From Lacisediminihabitans changchengi (lineage in GTDB: Bacteria > Actinomycetota > Actinomycetes > Actinomycetales > Microbacteriaceae), in the NCBI RefSeq assembly GCF_016634425.1, contig NZ_JAEPES010000003.1, positions 248,001 through 312,000 on the forward strand: a DNA stretch of 64,000 bases. Reading direction: 5' to 3'. A model generated the notes under the pieces. The model made no database searches. It worked only from the letters and a program-made list of their open reading frames with translations, and was not told the origin of the DNA. The position numbers and the translations under genes are program-made. This document shows, piece by piece, positions 34,450 through 42,840 of this stretch. Within the stretch, counting starts at the first letter, position 1. Every line of letters starts with the position of its first letter.

Positions 34450-36355
34450 GCTTCGCGGACGGCGTCGCTCGTGGGACACGCACCGTTCGCAACGCGTTGA
34501 GAATAGTCGCGAGATCGACTACCTCTTGAAGGGCTGCGCCGACCACCGCGGGGATGAATCCGAAGGCCGCGATGATCATCAGACCCACGCTCAGGCCGAT
34601 ACCGATCCAGATGCTCTGCAGGGCGATGCGAACCGAGCGTCTGCCGATGACGATCGCCGACACCACCAGGGAGATGTCGTCGAGGAGGAGTACGGCGGAC
34701 GCGGATTCGCTGGCCGCCGACGCGCCGCGCGCGCCCATTGCGATGCCGACGTCGGCCGCCGCGAGTACCGGCGCATCGTTGACACCGTCGCCGACCATGA
34801 TGACGGGGCGATCGTCTATCGCACGCACGGCCTCGACCTTGTCGGCGGGAAGGCAGCGCGCCCGGAGATCGCTGATGCCCACCTCGCCCGCAACATGCTC
34901 GGCGGTCGAATCCGAGTCCCCCGTGAGCATTCGGATGGAACCGATGCCCTCGAACGCCGCGAGACGTGCAATGGTGTCGCGGGCGTTCGCGCGAACGGGG
35001 TCCGTTGCCACGATCGCCCCGCCGAAACGACCATCGATGGCAACGTAGATGGCAAGCTCTCCTCCCGAAATGGGCGTCGACGGCGCGGCGGTGCAGCGGG
35101 TGGCGATGAAGTCCCGACTTCCCACGGAGACCAGCCGACCGTCGACCCGGGCATCCACTCCCCTGGCCTCCTTCTCCACCGCTCCCTCGGCGGGAAGCAA
35201 CGTCAGTTTCGCCAGCTGTGCTGCCCGAGCTATCGATGCCGCCAGCACATGGGAGGAGTACTGCTCGGCGGACGCCGCTAGTCGCAGGAGCTGTGTTGCA
35301 TCCAGTCCCGATTCCGGGCGGATCCTGACGATTGTCGGCGTGCCGGTAGTGAGCGTGCCGGTCTTGTCGAACACGACGGTACGCGCCCGGGCAAGGAGTT
35401 CGAGCACCGCGCCGCCTTTCATGACGATTCCTACGCGGGCCGACCGGCTCATTCCTCCGATGAAGGCGACCGGCGCCGCGAGCACGAGGGGACATGGAGT
35501 GGCGAGGACGAGCACCTCAGCGGCTCGTTTCGGATCGCCGGAGATCATCCACGCGACGGCCGCAATGACGACGGCAACAGCCGTGAACGGCAGTGCGTAT
35601 CGATCGGCCAGCCGCACCACGGGAGCCTTGTTCTCTGCTGCCCGGCGCACCAGGGCGACGATGCCCTGATACTGGCTGTCGGCGGCGGTGGCGATCGTTC
35701 GAAGCGTGCTCACCGTGCTGCCGTTGATAGCACCGCTGTAGACGATCTCACCGCGGTGGGTCGTGACGGGCATGCTCTCGCCGGAGACTGACGACAGATC
35801 GAAGGCGGCGTCTTCGGACTCCAGTGTCGCGTCGACGGGCACCATTTCGCCCGACCTCACGACGATGCGGTCACCGACTGCGACCGCTCCTACATCGACA
35901 TCGGCGATCTCATCGTCGCCGGTCAGCAGGTGAGCTATGCGCGGTTCGCGATCCAGAAGTGCGCTCAGCTCGGCTTCCGCTCTCCCCTCAGCGAAGTCTT
36001 CGAGCGCGCGACCTCCCGCAAGCATCACCACGATGATGAGGCTCGCGACGTACTCACCGACCGCGACCGTCGATCCGATCGCGAGAACGGCCAGGATGTC
36101 GATGCCGAAGACTCTCGCCATCATCTGGCGCACCATGATGACGGCTTCGCCCACGCCGACGATCGTGCAGTACCCACCGAACAACCAGGGGAGTCCTTGC
36201 TCGAGACCGGTGACGGCGAGGATCCCGCCGAGCACGCCGATCACCATGGTGCCGATCAGAAGCGCATAACGACGCGCAAGCCGCAGGGCGCCCGCCCGCG
36301 CTCGCTGATGTGGCCGGATGGTCTTCGACGCTGGCCTCAGTTTCACGACGCTCAT
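34439..36355 (-). CDS. P1B-type metal-transporting ATPase
   Basis: 638 residues. No N-terminal metal-binding HMA domain; a basic tail leads into the first helices. Key motifs in order: SGESMPVTT (actuator), membrane metal motif TPCPLVLA, DKTGTLTTGTP (phosphorylated Asp), SSHVLAASI where P1B pumps usually have HP (here HV), and GDGVNDAPVLA. The TPC instead of CPC motif leaves metal specificity open. Two DosR-type boxes lie in the divergent region before it; mycobacterial DosR regulons also include a P-type ATPase (CtpF), though of another subclass. Confidence 0.88.
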   Translation of the reverse strand: MSVVKLRPASKTIRPHQRARAGALRLARRYALLIGTMVIGVLGGILAVTGLEQGLPWLFGGYCTIVGVGEAVIMVRQMMARVFGIDILAVLAIGSTVAVGEYVASLIIVVMLAGGRALEDFAEGRAEAELSALLDREPRIAHLLTGDDEIADVDVGAVAVGDRIVVRSGEMVPVDATLESEDAAFDLSSVSGESMPVTTHRGEIVYSGAINGSTVSTLRTIATAADSQYQGIVALVRRAAENKAPVVRLADRYALPFTAVAVVIAAVAWMISGDPKRAAEVLVLATPCPLVLAAPVAFIGGMSRSARVGIVMKGGAVLELLARARTVVFDKTGTLTTGTPTIVRIRPESGLDATQLLRLAASAEQYSSHVLAASIARAAQLAKLTLLPAEGAVEKEARGVDARVDGRLVSVGSRDFIATRCTAAPSTPISGGELAIYVAIDGRFGGAIVATDPVRANARDTIARLAAFEGIGSIRMLTGDSDSTAEHVAGEVGISDLRARCLPADKVEAVRAIDDRPVIMVGDGVNDAPVLAAADVGIAMGARGASAASESASAVLLLDDISLVVSAIVIGRRSVRIALQSIWIGIGLSVGLMIIAAFGFIPAVVGAALQEVVDLATILNALRTVRVPRATPSAKLSS

Positions 36356-36388
36356 GCCTCACCTTCGGCGGCCGCGCCGGGAGGCGCC

Positions 36389-36402
36389 GGGTCGAAGGTC
36401 CC
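36389..36402. promoter_or_regulatory. DosR-type box D
   Basis: Minus strand GGGACCTTCGACCC, 33 bases before the ATPase start at 36355 and identical to box B. Confidence 0.55.
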
Positions 36403-36414
36403 ATAGACATCTAT

Positions 36415-36428
36415 GGGCCCTTGGTCCC
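36415..36428. promoter_or_regulatory. DosR-type box E
   Basis: Minus strand GGGACCAAGGGCCC, centred 26 bases from box D. It is 77 bases before the usp start at 36506. Two boxes at this helical spacing in a divergent promoter resemble paired DosR sites. Confidence 0.55.
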
Positions 36429-36505
36429 TGTACCGGGGACCGGGGAGGGCCACCCTTGCGACAGCGTCACCCGCCGGGTAGGCCGGAGCAGCGAGGAGCA
36501 CGTCC

Positions 36506-36970
36506 ATGGACAAGAAGATCGTCGTCGTCGGTGTTGACGGATCGGAGACGTCGATCGAGGCGTTGCGCGACGCCGCGGGGTTCGCCCGCATGGCGAACGC
36601 CGAACTCCGCATCGTCAGTGCGTGGGAATACGTGGCCTTTCAAGACGTGAGCGGGGTGTTTGATCCCGAGCGCGAAGCGGAATGTTCCGCGCAATACGCG
36701 GTGCAGGCAGTGTTCGGTGACACCGTGCCCGACTGGGTTTCGATTGTCGTCGAACTCGGCAGGCCCGGTGAGGCGATGGTGCGTGCGAGCGAGAAGGCCG
36801 TTCTGCTCGTGGTCGGAAGTCGCGGGCACAACGTCGCCCTGCGATTCCTCCTCGGCTCCACCAGCACGTACTGCGCCGTGCGGGCCAAGTGCCCGGTCAT
36901 GATCGTTCACCAGAACGATCGCCAGGACACCCGGGGTATCTGGGCGGACGTCGCCACCACGGCACGCTGA
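36506..36970 (+). CDS. Universal stress protein, single domain
   Basis: 154 residues: KKIVVVGVDGSETSIEALRDA at the N-terminus and VVGSRGHNVALRFLLGSTSTYCAVRAKCPVMIV at the C-terminus, the ATP-binding class. It is similar to the protein encoded at 32290 (shared WEY/YQD-type middle and STYCA ending), suggesting duplication within the island. GAGGAG precedes the start. The next gene starts 16 bases downstream. Confidence 0.9.
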   Translation: MDKKIVVVGVDGSETSIEALRDAAGFARMANAELRIVSAWEYVAFQDVSGVFDPEREAECSAQYAVQAVFGDTVPDWVSIVVELGRPGEAMVRASEKAVLLVVGSRGHNVALRFLLGSTSTYCAVRAKCPVMIVHQNDRQDTRGIWADVATTAR

Positions 36971-36986
36971 GCCAGACCGCACGTTC

Positions 36987-37481
36987 ATGCTCACACGAAG
37001 CATCCGGATGCCCGCCACTCAGCCGACCACCGGGCGGTCGATGGCGCCGATGCCGTCATTACGCTCCCTCCTGTTCGACACTCCAGAGCCCCGCGAGATT
37101 CTGATCACCGCCGCGCCCGGGTGCCCGGAGTCGATTCTCATCCGCCATGTCACGGGTGCTCTCGACCGGGGAAATACGGTCGCGCTTCTCTGCCTTGCAG
37201 ACCTCGACGAATCGGCGCAGCGCGCGCTCGCCGAGGTCGAGCGCACAACCACGCCTGGGGCGCTTCGGCAGGTTCATCGTGGGGACTGGCTGCGCGAGTG
37301 GAGCATCTCTGTTGTGGTGATCTTGGTCACGGGTGACCACGCATTCGTCAGCGACGGTCCCGGCACCTCGGATGACGCCCTGGGGTTCGTCCGCTACGCG
37401 CACCAGGATCTTGGCGAGCTGTACCGACGGCGCCGTCCGGTCGCCATCACCTGGGAGTGTGTCCCGGCGACACGGACGTAA
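36987..37481 (+). CDS. Hypothetical protein of the stress island
   Basis: 164 residues, no recognised family. The sequence is soluble, with alternating beta/alpha character (EILITAAPGCPESILIRHV, NTVALLCLADLD, SISVVVILVTGDHAFV) that looks like a Rossmann-type or USP-like fold without a glycine-rich nucleotide loop. It follows a usp gene closely and is convergent with a split-barrel FMN protein gene 11 bases away. ATG 37008 or later codons could be the true start. Codon use matches its neighbours. Confidence 0.55.
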   Translation: MLTRSIRMPATQPTTGRSMAPMPSLRSLLFDTPEPREILITAAPGCPESILIRHVTGALDRGNTVALLCLADLDESAQRALAEVERTTTPGALRQVHRGDWLREWSISVVVILVTGDHAFVSDGPGTSDDALGFVRYAHQDLGELYRRRRPVAITWECVPATRT

Positions 37482-37492
37482 TCCGGGGGCGT

Positions 37493-37939
37493 TCAGGGGC
37501 GGTCCGGTTCCGGCCCGAAAACGAAGCGGCGTCCGGTGATCTCGCTCGGTGTGATGCGCACGTACACCTCTTTCTCCGTGGGAATCCAGGGCGTCAGTGG
37601 CGTGTCATCCGCCGCGAAAATGTCCTTCTGCTTCTCCAGTGCCACTGCCGTTCCCTTGACGACCACACTCCAACCATCGGTTGCGGTGAAGGAGTCGACT
37701 TCGAATGCAACCCGCGAGTTGATCGTGAGTTCGAGCAGCTTGCTCCCCTGCGCGGTGCGGATCAACACGCTCGAGCCGTCAGCGTAGTAATTGATGGGAA
37801 AGATATCCGGCGAGTCCGCGACCGACACGGCAAGCCTCCCCAGGGCCGCCGAGGCCAGCAGTGACCAGCACTCCTCCGTGTCGAGGGTGACGATCGGGTT
37901 GACGGATGTGGGGACGGATGCTGCGTGGTGCGCGCTCAT
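37493..37939 (-). CDS. Pyridoxamine 5'-phosphate oxidase-like FMN split-barrel protein
   Basis: 148 residues. LDTEECWSLLASAALGRLAVSVADSPDIFPINYY is the typical N-terminal helix and first strands of the family, followed by VAFEVDSFTATDGWSVVVKGTA. Members bind FMN or F420 and reduce small substrates. It is a paralogue of the protein encoded at 42390 (shared EECWSLL, GRLA, DI.P.NY, GWSVV/RWSVVIRGTA). A DosR-type box lies about 99 bases upstream; mycobacterial DosR regulons contain related split-barrel proteins. Confidence 0.85.
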   Translation of the reverse strand: MSAHHAASVPTSVNPIVTLDTEECWSLLASAALGRLAVSVADSPDIFPINYYADGSSVLIRTAQGSKLLELTINSRVAFEVDSFTATDGWSVVVKGTAVALEKQKDIFAADDTPLTPWIPTEKEVYVRITPSEITGRRFVFGPEPDRP

Positions 37940-38037
37940 GATGACCTCTCTGTCACAGTGCGGATCCGGGTTGTCCAGCGTTCCCGCGCCAGAGTGGATC
38001 CCGTGCAGGACGCTACCGTCGCTGGCGGAGGACGGCA

Positions 38038-38051
38038 GTGACCTTGGTCCC
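38038..38051. promoter_or_regulatory. DosR-type box G
   Basis: Minus strand GGGACCAAGGTCAC, in the 150-base space between the split-barrel gene (start 37939) and the end of the regulator gene. Confidence 0.45.
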
Positions 38052-38089
38052 GTCCGTGCCGGTCGACCGCAGCTCTAGTCGACGCTCCG

Positions 38090-38740
38090 TTACGCGTCAC
38101 CGGTCGGGCGTTGTCCCAGCCGGAGGATCGCCGCCTGTGTTCTGCGTTGCAGCCCGAGTTTTGCCAGGAGTCCGGAGACGTAGTTCTTGATGGTCTTCTC
38201 TGCGAGCCCGAGTTCGACACCGATCTGACGGTTGGTCAGCCCGTCGGCGATGAGGCTGAGGATCTGACTTTCGCGCAGACCGAGGGATCCCAGGCGGGGG
38301 TCGTCGGCGGTGTCCGCCGCGATCTTCTCGACCACGCGGCGACTCAGCGCGGGGTCGATGAGTGAGGTGCCTGCCGCCACCATGCGGATCGCCTCGAGGA
38401 TGCGTGAGCCGCGGACATCCTTCAGCACGTAGCCGGCGGCGCCGGCGAGAACAGCCGCCCCGATCGCCTCGTCGTCGTCGTAGCCGGTGAGGATCAGGCA
38501 GCGGATTTCCGGGTGGGTAGAGCGGATGTCTCGGCACACGTCGATGCCGCTCCCATCGGGCAGCCGGACGTCTAACAGCGCGACCGTGGGCATCGTCGCG
38601 GTCACCCGACCGAGCGCCTGGGCTGCGGTCGATGCCTCGCCCACGACCTCGATGTCGGTCTCCGCGTTCAGCAGGTCGGCGATTCCTCGGCGCACGATCT
38701 CATGGTCGTCGAGCAGGAATACGCGGATGGTCTCTGTCAT
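38090..38740 (-). CDS. devR: DevR/DosR-type response regulator
   Basis: 216 residues. Receiver: LLDDHEIVRRGI, phosphoacceptor Asp57 in ALLDVRLPDGSG, Lys in VLKDVRGS. The C-terminal LuxR-type HTH is LRESQILSLIADGLTNRQIGVELGLAEKTIKNYVSGLLAKLG, very like mycobacterial DevR including the KTIKNYVS recognition helix. It overlaps the kinase gene by ATGA on the upstream side. The recognition helix and the GGGAC boxes around it argue that this is the regulator of the island, including its own kinase and neighbours. Confidence 0.9.
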   Translation of the reverse strand: MTETIRVFLLDDHEIVRRGIADLLNAETDIEVVGEASTAAQALGRVTATMPTVALLDVRLPDGSGIDVCRDIRSTHPEIRCLILTGYDDDEAIGAAVLAGAAGYVLKDVRGSRILEAIRMVAAGTSLIDPALSRRVVEKIAADTADDPRLGSLGLRESQILSLIADGLTNRQIGVELGLAEKTIKNYVSGLLAKLGLQRRTQAAILRLGQRPTGDA

Positions 38741-40437
38741 GTTCGCCCTGTCGGTTGCGCAGTGGGCACACGCCAGCGGAGTTGCGTGCCAGCCGAGCTG
38801 CTCTCGACGGTCGATGTTCCGCCTCGCGACGTGGCCCGCACTTCAAGATTCGCGAGCCCGCTCCTGCGGGTCGAGTCGCGGAGACCGTGTCCATCGTCAT
38901 CGATGCTCAGTTCGAGTCCTGCACCGTCGGCAACGAGCCGGATGCTGGCAGACTGCGCCTCAGCGTGCCGCGCGATATTGGTGAGTGCTTCCCGTGCTAC
39001 GGCGAGCACATCGTCTGCAAGCGAGTCCGTGATCACGAGGTCGACCGGCCCGCCGAACTCGAGAGTGGGAGTGCGGCCCAGGGATGTCGTCATCTCGGTC
39101 ACGAGGTCGATAAAACGATGGCGAACCGTGATGCTCCCGCCGCTACTGGGGGTGGAGAGGGCGAAGATCGCCGTGCGGATCTGCGCGATAGCCCTGTCGA
39201 TGTTGTTCACCGACTCTAGGATCTGGACGGAGGCGGGCGGCGGGAGCGCGCCGGCTATGCTCTGCAACAGCAGCCCCGTGCCGAAGAGCTGTTGGATGAC
39301 GTGGTCGTGGAGGTCCCGCGCGATGCGTCCGCGGTCCTCGAGCACCAGCATTTGTTGTCGCGCCGTTCGGGACTTGATCACCTCGAGCGCCACGCTGGCT
39401 TGCCCAGCGAAGTCCGCAGCCATCTCCAGGTCCGAATTCTCAAACGACGCTCGGCCGTGTTTCTTGGTGACGACGACCACGGACTGCACTGTGCCGTTCG
39501 CGCTGAGGGGCAGCGCCATCACCGCACCGAGACCGTGCTGAGCGGCTATGGTCATCTGATGATTGGGCCCATCGTTGACCAACAGAGGCTGGCCTCCGTC
39601 GAAGGCACGCCCGGCAATGGTCTCGTTGAGAGGGAAACGACGACCCACCAGCTCGGCCGCCGCGAGTCCGCTTGCGGCCCTCACCTGGATTTCGTCACCG
39701 CCGGCGGCGAGGGTCGTCATGACCACGAGGTCGGCATCGGCGAGGGTGAGTAGACGTTCCACGAGGATTACCATCGGATCCTCCTCATCCGCCGACAGCA
39801 TGGATGCGGTCACCTCTGCCGACGCAGCCGACCAGGCCTGCCGGCTGCGGGTTTCCGCATACAGGCGGGCATTCTCGATGGCGAAGCCGGCGGTTGCGGC
39901 GAGAGAAGTGACGAGTTGCACGTCGTCCGCGCTGAAGTCGCCCGATGCATGGTCGCTCAGGTAGAGGTTGCCGAACACGGTGCCGCGGATGCGGATCGGA
40001 ACGCCCAGGAAGCTGTCCATTGGAGGGTGGTGTGCGGGGAATCCCGCGGATCGGGAGTCGTCTGCGATGTGACGCAGCCGGATCGGATGCGGGTCGTCGG
40101 TGAGCGCACCGAGCAGGCCGTGTCCTACCGGCAGATGACCGATCGCCGCGACCTCGGCATCGGGCATGCCCACATGGATGAATTGCTCAAGTTCGCCGTT
40201 CGGCGCTATGACACCCAACGCGCCGTAGCGTGCATCCACCAGCTCTACGGCCACCTCGACGATACGCCGGAGCACCTCCGGCAACTCCATGAGTTCGACG
40301 ACTGCCTGGTTGGCGCGCAGGAGAGCGCGGAGCCTCCCCTGAGTGACCATCACGTCGCGCGCGTGATCGACCAATTCGGTCAGTGCAACGTCGAGCTGAC
40401 TACGGGGCGCATCGGGGAAAGATATGGAGTCTGGCAT
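38737..40437 (-). CDS. devS: DevS/DosS-type GAF sensor histidine kinase with haem-ligand His
   Basis: 566 residues from ATG 40437. GAF-A (about 55-195) contains IGHLPVGHGLLGAL, then AGFPAHHPPMDSFLGVPIRIRG; His137 of HHPPM aligns with His149 of M. tuberculosis DevS, the proximal haem ligand, so this is probably a haem-based O2/NO/CO sensor. GAF-B covers about 215-350. The kinase core is EDRGRIARDLHDHVIQQLFGTGLLLQ (phosphoacceptor His377) with ATPase boxes AREALTNIARHAEA, DDDGHGL and RSGLANLE. No membrane helices. It is co-translated with devR. Confidence 0.9.
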   Translation of the reverse strand: MPDSISFPDAPRSQLDVALTELVDHARDVMVTQGRLRALLRANQAVVELMELPEVLRRIVEVAVELVDARYGALGVIAPNGELEQFIHVGMPDAEVAAIGHLPVGHGLLGALTDDPHPIRLRHIADDSRSAGFPAHHPPMDSFLGVPIRIRGTVFGNLYLSDHASGDFSADDVQLVTSLAATAGFAIENARLYAETRSRQAWSAASAEVTASMLSADEEDPMVILVERLLTLADADLVVMTTLAAGGDEIQVRAASGLAAAELVGRRFPLNETIAGRAFDGGQPLLVNDGPNHQMTIAAQHGLGAVMALPLSANGTVQSVVVVTKKHGRASFENSDLEMAADFAGQASVALEVIKSRTARQQMLVLEDRGRIARDLHDHVIQQLFGTGLLLQSIAGALPPPASVQILESVNNIDRAIAQIRTAIFALSTPSSGGSITVRHRFIDLVTEMTTSLGRTPTLEFGGPVDLVITDSLADDVLAVAREALTNIARHAEAQSASIRLVADGAGLELSIDDDGHGLRDSTRRSGLANLEVRATSRGGTSTVESSSAGTQLRWRVPTAQPTGRT

Positions 40438-40522
40438 GAATATGCGCCTTTCGCTCATCGGGTTTGGCGGACGAGCGAGTTCTGATCACCCCAGAGTATG
40501 CCTCTGCTGGCAACGGTGCTAT

Positions 40523-40551
40523 GGGACCTTTTGCCATGGGACCTTTGTCCT
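40523..40551. promoter_or_regulatory. Tandem DosR-type boxes H1 and H2
   Basis: GGGACCTTTTGCCA (40523-40536) and GGGACCTTTGTCCT (40538-40551) are direct copies 15 bases apart. They lie between devS (start 40437) and the divergent tandem-usp gene (start 40616), so they could autoregulate devS-devR and drive the usp operon. Confidence 0.6.
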
Positions 40552-40615
40552 CACTCCGTCCCCGCCGCTCTTGCACACTCCCAGGAGTGCCTCACCAACA
40601 GCCAAGGAGCGCCCG

Positions 40616-41539
40616 ATGGCGAAGTCGATAGTGGTCGGCATCGACGGATCGAGTGCGGGCGATGCCGCCATCACCTGGGCAGCGACCCGCGCCGCGCGTC
40701 AGAACAGACCGTTGCAGATCCTCCATGTCATCGACGACGACTGGGGAGCCATCGGCACGCGGCAACTCGCTGAGCTTCACCCCGAGGCGCTCGAGTTGGT
40801 CGCCGGTGCGGCGGCGCTCGCATCATCCGTGGCTCCGGAGGTCGAGTGCGTGGTTCGAGTGACGATCGGCGACCCGATCGTCGAACTGGTCGATGCATCT
40901 CATTCCGCTCATCTGGTGGTCGTCGGTACCCACAAGACCGGGTTCTTCCACGGGCGGGCCCTCGGCTCCCGGAGCCTGCAACTGGCCGCAGCGTCGCAGA
41001 GCCCGGTGGCGATCATCCCGGGTTTCAGCACATCGCAACGAGACGGAATCGTCGTGGGACTCGACGATTCCGCGGGTGGGGAGGCAGCCCTGGCATTTGC
41101 TGCGCGGGAGTCCCGGGAACTCGACGAGCCGCTGGTGATCCTCCATGCGATTGCGCCGCCGCGACGGCGCCAGAGCGCAATTGTGACAGCGATGACTTCC
41201 TCGGCTAGCTCCCTTCCGGTTCACGCCATCGAGCGCGTGAAGGCGCTCGGGGTGTCGCACCATGTCCGGGTGCGGTCGGTGCGCCGGCCGCCGGCCGAGG
41301 CGCTCATCGACGCTGCCGCCCACGCGGAACTGCTGGTGCTCGGCTCGACGCGACGCCGCGGCGCAGACCTCACTCTGCTCGGCCCGGTGGTGCACGACGT
41401 GCTGATGAACATCACCGGACCGACTGTGGTGGTGCACGGGCTCACTTCGGTTCAGCGCGGGTCTTTGGTCCCTGGACACACGGCCTTGCTGGTCGATGCT
41501 GAGGGCACGACAGAAAGCCCGGATCGGAGCGAATGGTGA
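40616..41539 (+). CDS. Tandem-domain universal stress protein
   Basis: 307 residues from ATG 40616, preceded by AAGGAG. Two USP domains: residues 1-140 (KSIVVGIDGSSAGDAAITWA ... VVGTHKTGFFHGRALGSRSLQLAAASQSPVAII) and about 145-280 (GIVVGLDDSAGGEAALAFA ... VLGSTRRRGADLTLLGPVVHDVLMNITGPTVVV). The second domain has a less complete nucleotide loop. A low-complexity tail follows. It starts an operon of four genes and overlaps the next one by ATGGTGA. Comparable two-domain proteins in mycobacteria (for example Rv2005c, Rv2623) are DosR-induced. Confidence 0.88.
   Translation: MAKSIVVGIDGSSAGDAAITWAATRAARQNRPLQILHVIDDDWGAIGTRQLAELHPEALELVAGAAALASSVAPEVECVVRVTIGDPIVELVDASHSAHLVVVGTHKTGFFHGRALGSRSLQLAAASQSPVAIIPGFSTSQRDGIVVGLDDSAGGEAALAFAARESRELDEPLVILHAIAPPRRRQSAIVTAMTSSASSLPVHAIERVKALGVSHHVRVRSVRRPPAEALIDAAAHAELLVLGSTRRRGADLTLLGPVVHDVLMNITGPTVVVHGLTSVQRGSLVPGHTALLVDAEGTTESPDRSEW
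41459..41472. promoter_or_regulatory. DosR-type box I inside the preceding usp gene
   Basis: Minus strand GGGACCAAAGACCC, located in the last 80 coding bases of the first tandem-usp gene and 60 bases before the second one. It suggests an internal promoter for the second half of the operon. The host protein's C-terminal tail here is low-complexity, as if adapted to carry the box. Confidence 0.5.
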
Positions 41540-42390
41540 CAGAGATCGTCGTAGGAATCGATGGAACGGTCGCATCCGCGTCGGCGCTCACCTGGGCACG
41601 GATGATCGCGGACCGGCTGAGTGCGCGCCTGGTGGTCGTCGGCGTGGTCGACGTCGACATCGCGAGCGTCATGTCCGCGGAGTACACCGAAGCCCACGCG
41701 CGAGCAGTGGAGTCGCTGCTCGATGACGCCAAAGCCGCGACGACCGGAACGGTCGTGGAAACCCGTCGAGCCTTCGGTCGCGTCGTCAGCGAACTCGTCG
41801 CTCAGGCGAAGGACGCATCGGTACTCGTCGTCGGCTCGGACAAGACCGGCGTGATCTCGGGGATCATCCACGGAACGATTCCGCTGAAGGTCGCCGACTC
41901 GACGGAAAGTCCTCTCGTCGTGGTGCCTGCGGCGTGGAAGGAATCTCTCGGGCCGATCGTCGTGGGAGTCGACGACACCACCGATAACGCCGCCATCACT
42001 TTCGCGGCCGAGATGGCACGAGCTCTCACCACTGATCTGCTCCTCGTGAACGTCTGGGGAGTGGCACCCCTGGTATTCGCCGATCCCCTGCAGCTCAAGC
42101 GATTGACGGCCGAACTCCGGGCGGCCGGCCGCCTCGTGCTCGACACCGTGCACGCCGAGCTTGCGAATAGCCATCCCTCGGTGGTCGTGACGAAGCAACT
42201 GGTCGAGGGCGACCCGTCGGTGGGGGTGCTCACCACCGTGCGCGCCACCGCCGGTACTCGCCTCGTCGTGGTCGGCACCCGTCGCCTCTCACCCCTCAGC
42301 TCACTGCTGCTCGGGTCGGTCGGCCACGACCTGCTCATGAACATGCCATGTCCGGTGGCAATCGTGCCGCCGACCAGAAAGGAACTGTGA
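41533..42390 (+). CDS. Tandem-domain universal stress protein
   Basis: 285 residues. Domain 1: TEIVVGIDGTVASASALTWA to VVGSDKTGVISGIIHGTIPLKVADSTESPLVVV. Domain 2: PIVVGVDDTTDNAAITFAA to VVGTRRLSPLSSLLLGSVGHDLLMNMPCPVAIV, the latter with the full G-2x-G-9x-G-S ATP loop. It overlaps both neighbours (ATGGTGA upstream, TGATG downstream), so translation is coupled through the operon. Confidence 0.88.
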   Translation: MVTEIVVGIDGTVASASALTWARMIADRLSARLVVVGVVDVDIASVMSAEYTEAHARAVESLLDDAKAATTGTVVETRRAFGRVVSELVAQAKDASVLVVGSDKTGVISGIIHGTIPLKVADSTESPLVVVPAAWKESLGPIVVGVDDTTDNAAITFAAEMARALTTDLLLVNVWGVAPLVFADPLQLKRLTAELRAAGRLVLDTVHAELANSHPSVVVTKQLVEGDPSVGVLTTVRATAGTRLVVVGTRRLSPLSSLLLGSVGHDLLMNMPCPVAIVPPTRKEL

Positions 42391-42833
42391 TGCAGACCGC
42401 TGACGCCACACAACTCGACGCGGAGGAATGTTGGTCACTCCTTCGCACGACCGACCTCGGCCGCCTTGCACTGATGAGCGACGGCTCTCCCGATATCGTC
42501 CCGCTGAATTACCTGGTCGGCGATGGCGTCCTGTATTTCCGGAGCGCGCCGGGCGACAAGCTCGCCGCGCTCGGCGTCGATCCCGCGGTGGCCTTCGAAG
42601 CGGATGGCATCTACTCACGCCAGCGCTGGAGCGTGGTCATCCGGGGAACGGCCCACCGCGTCAACTCCGACTCGGAGATCGAATCCTCTGGCGTAATGGA
42701 ACTGGCGTCGTACCTGTCCGGCGACAAGTGGAATTACATTCGAATCCAGCCGCTCTCGGTGACCGGGAGGCGATTCCGTCGCTCCCCACGACGCGAGCCC
42801 CAAGCGGTAGTGTCCGCCGCGTCGATCGGCTGA
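42390..42833 (+). CDS. Pyridoxamine 5'-phosphate oxidase-like FMN split-barrel protein
   Basis: 147 residues from the ATG overlapping the usp stop. LDAEECWSLLRTTDLGRLALMSDGSPDIVPLNYLV and VAFEADGIYSRQRWSVVIRGTAHRV identify the fold; it is paralogous to the minus-strand gene at 37493. Both lie in the island and both are associated with usp genes, so a shared flavin- or F420-linked detoxifying or redox role in low oxygen is likely but unproven. Confidence 0.85.
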   Translation: MQTADATQLDAEECWSLLRTTDLGRLALMSDGSPDIVPLNYLVGDGVLYFRSAPGDKLAALGVDPAVAFEADGIYSRQRWSVVIRGTAHRVNSDSEIESSGVMELASYLSGDKWNYIRIQPLSVTGRRFRRSPRREPQAVVSAASIG

Positions 42834-42840
42834 GCCAGGA

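Noticed and set aside
34122-35495. 457-codon minus-strand frame
   Set aside because: Out-of-frame reading of the P-type ATPase gene.
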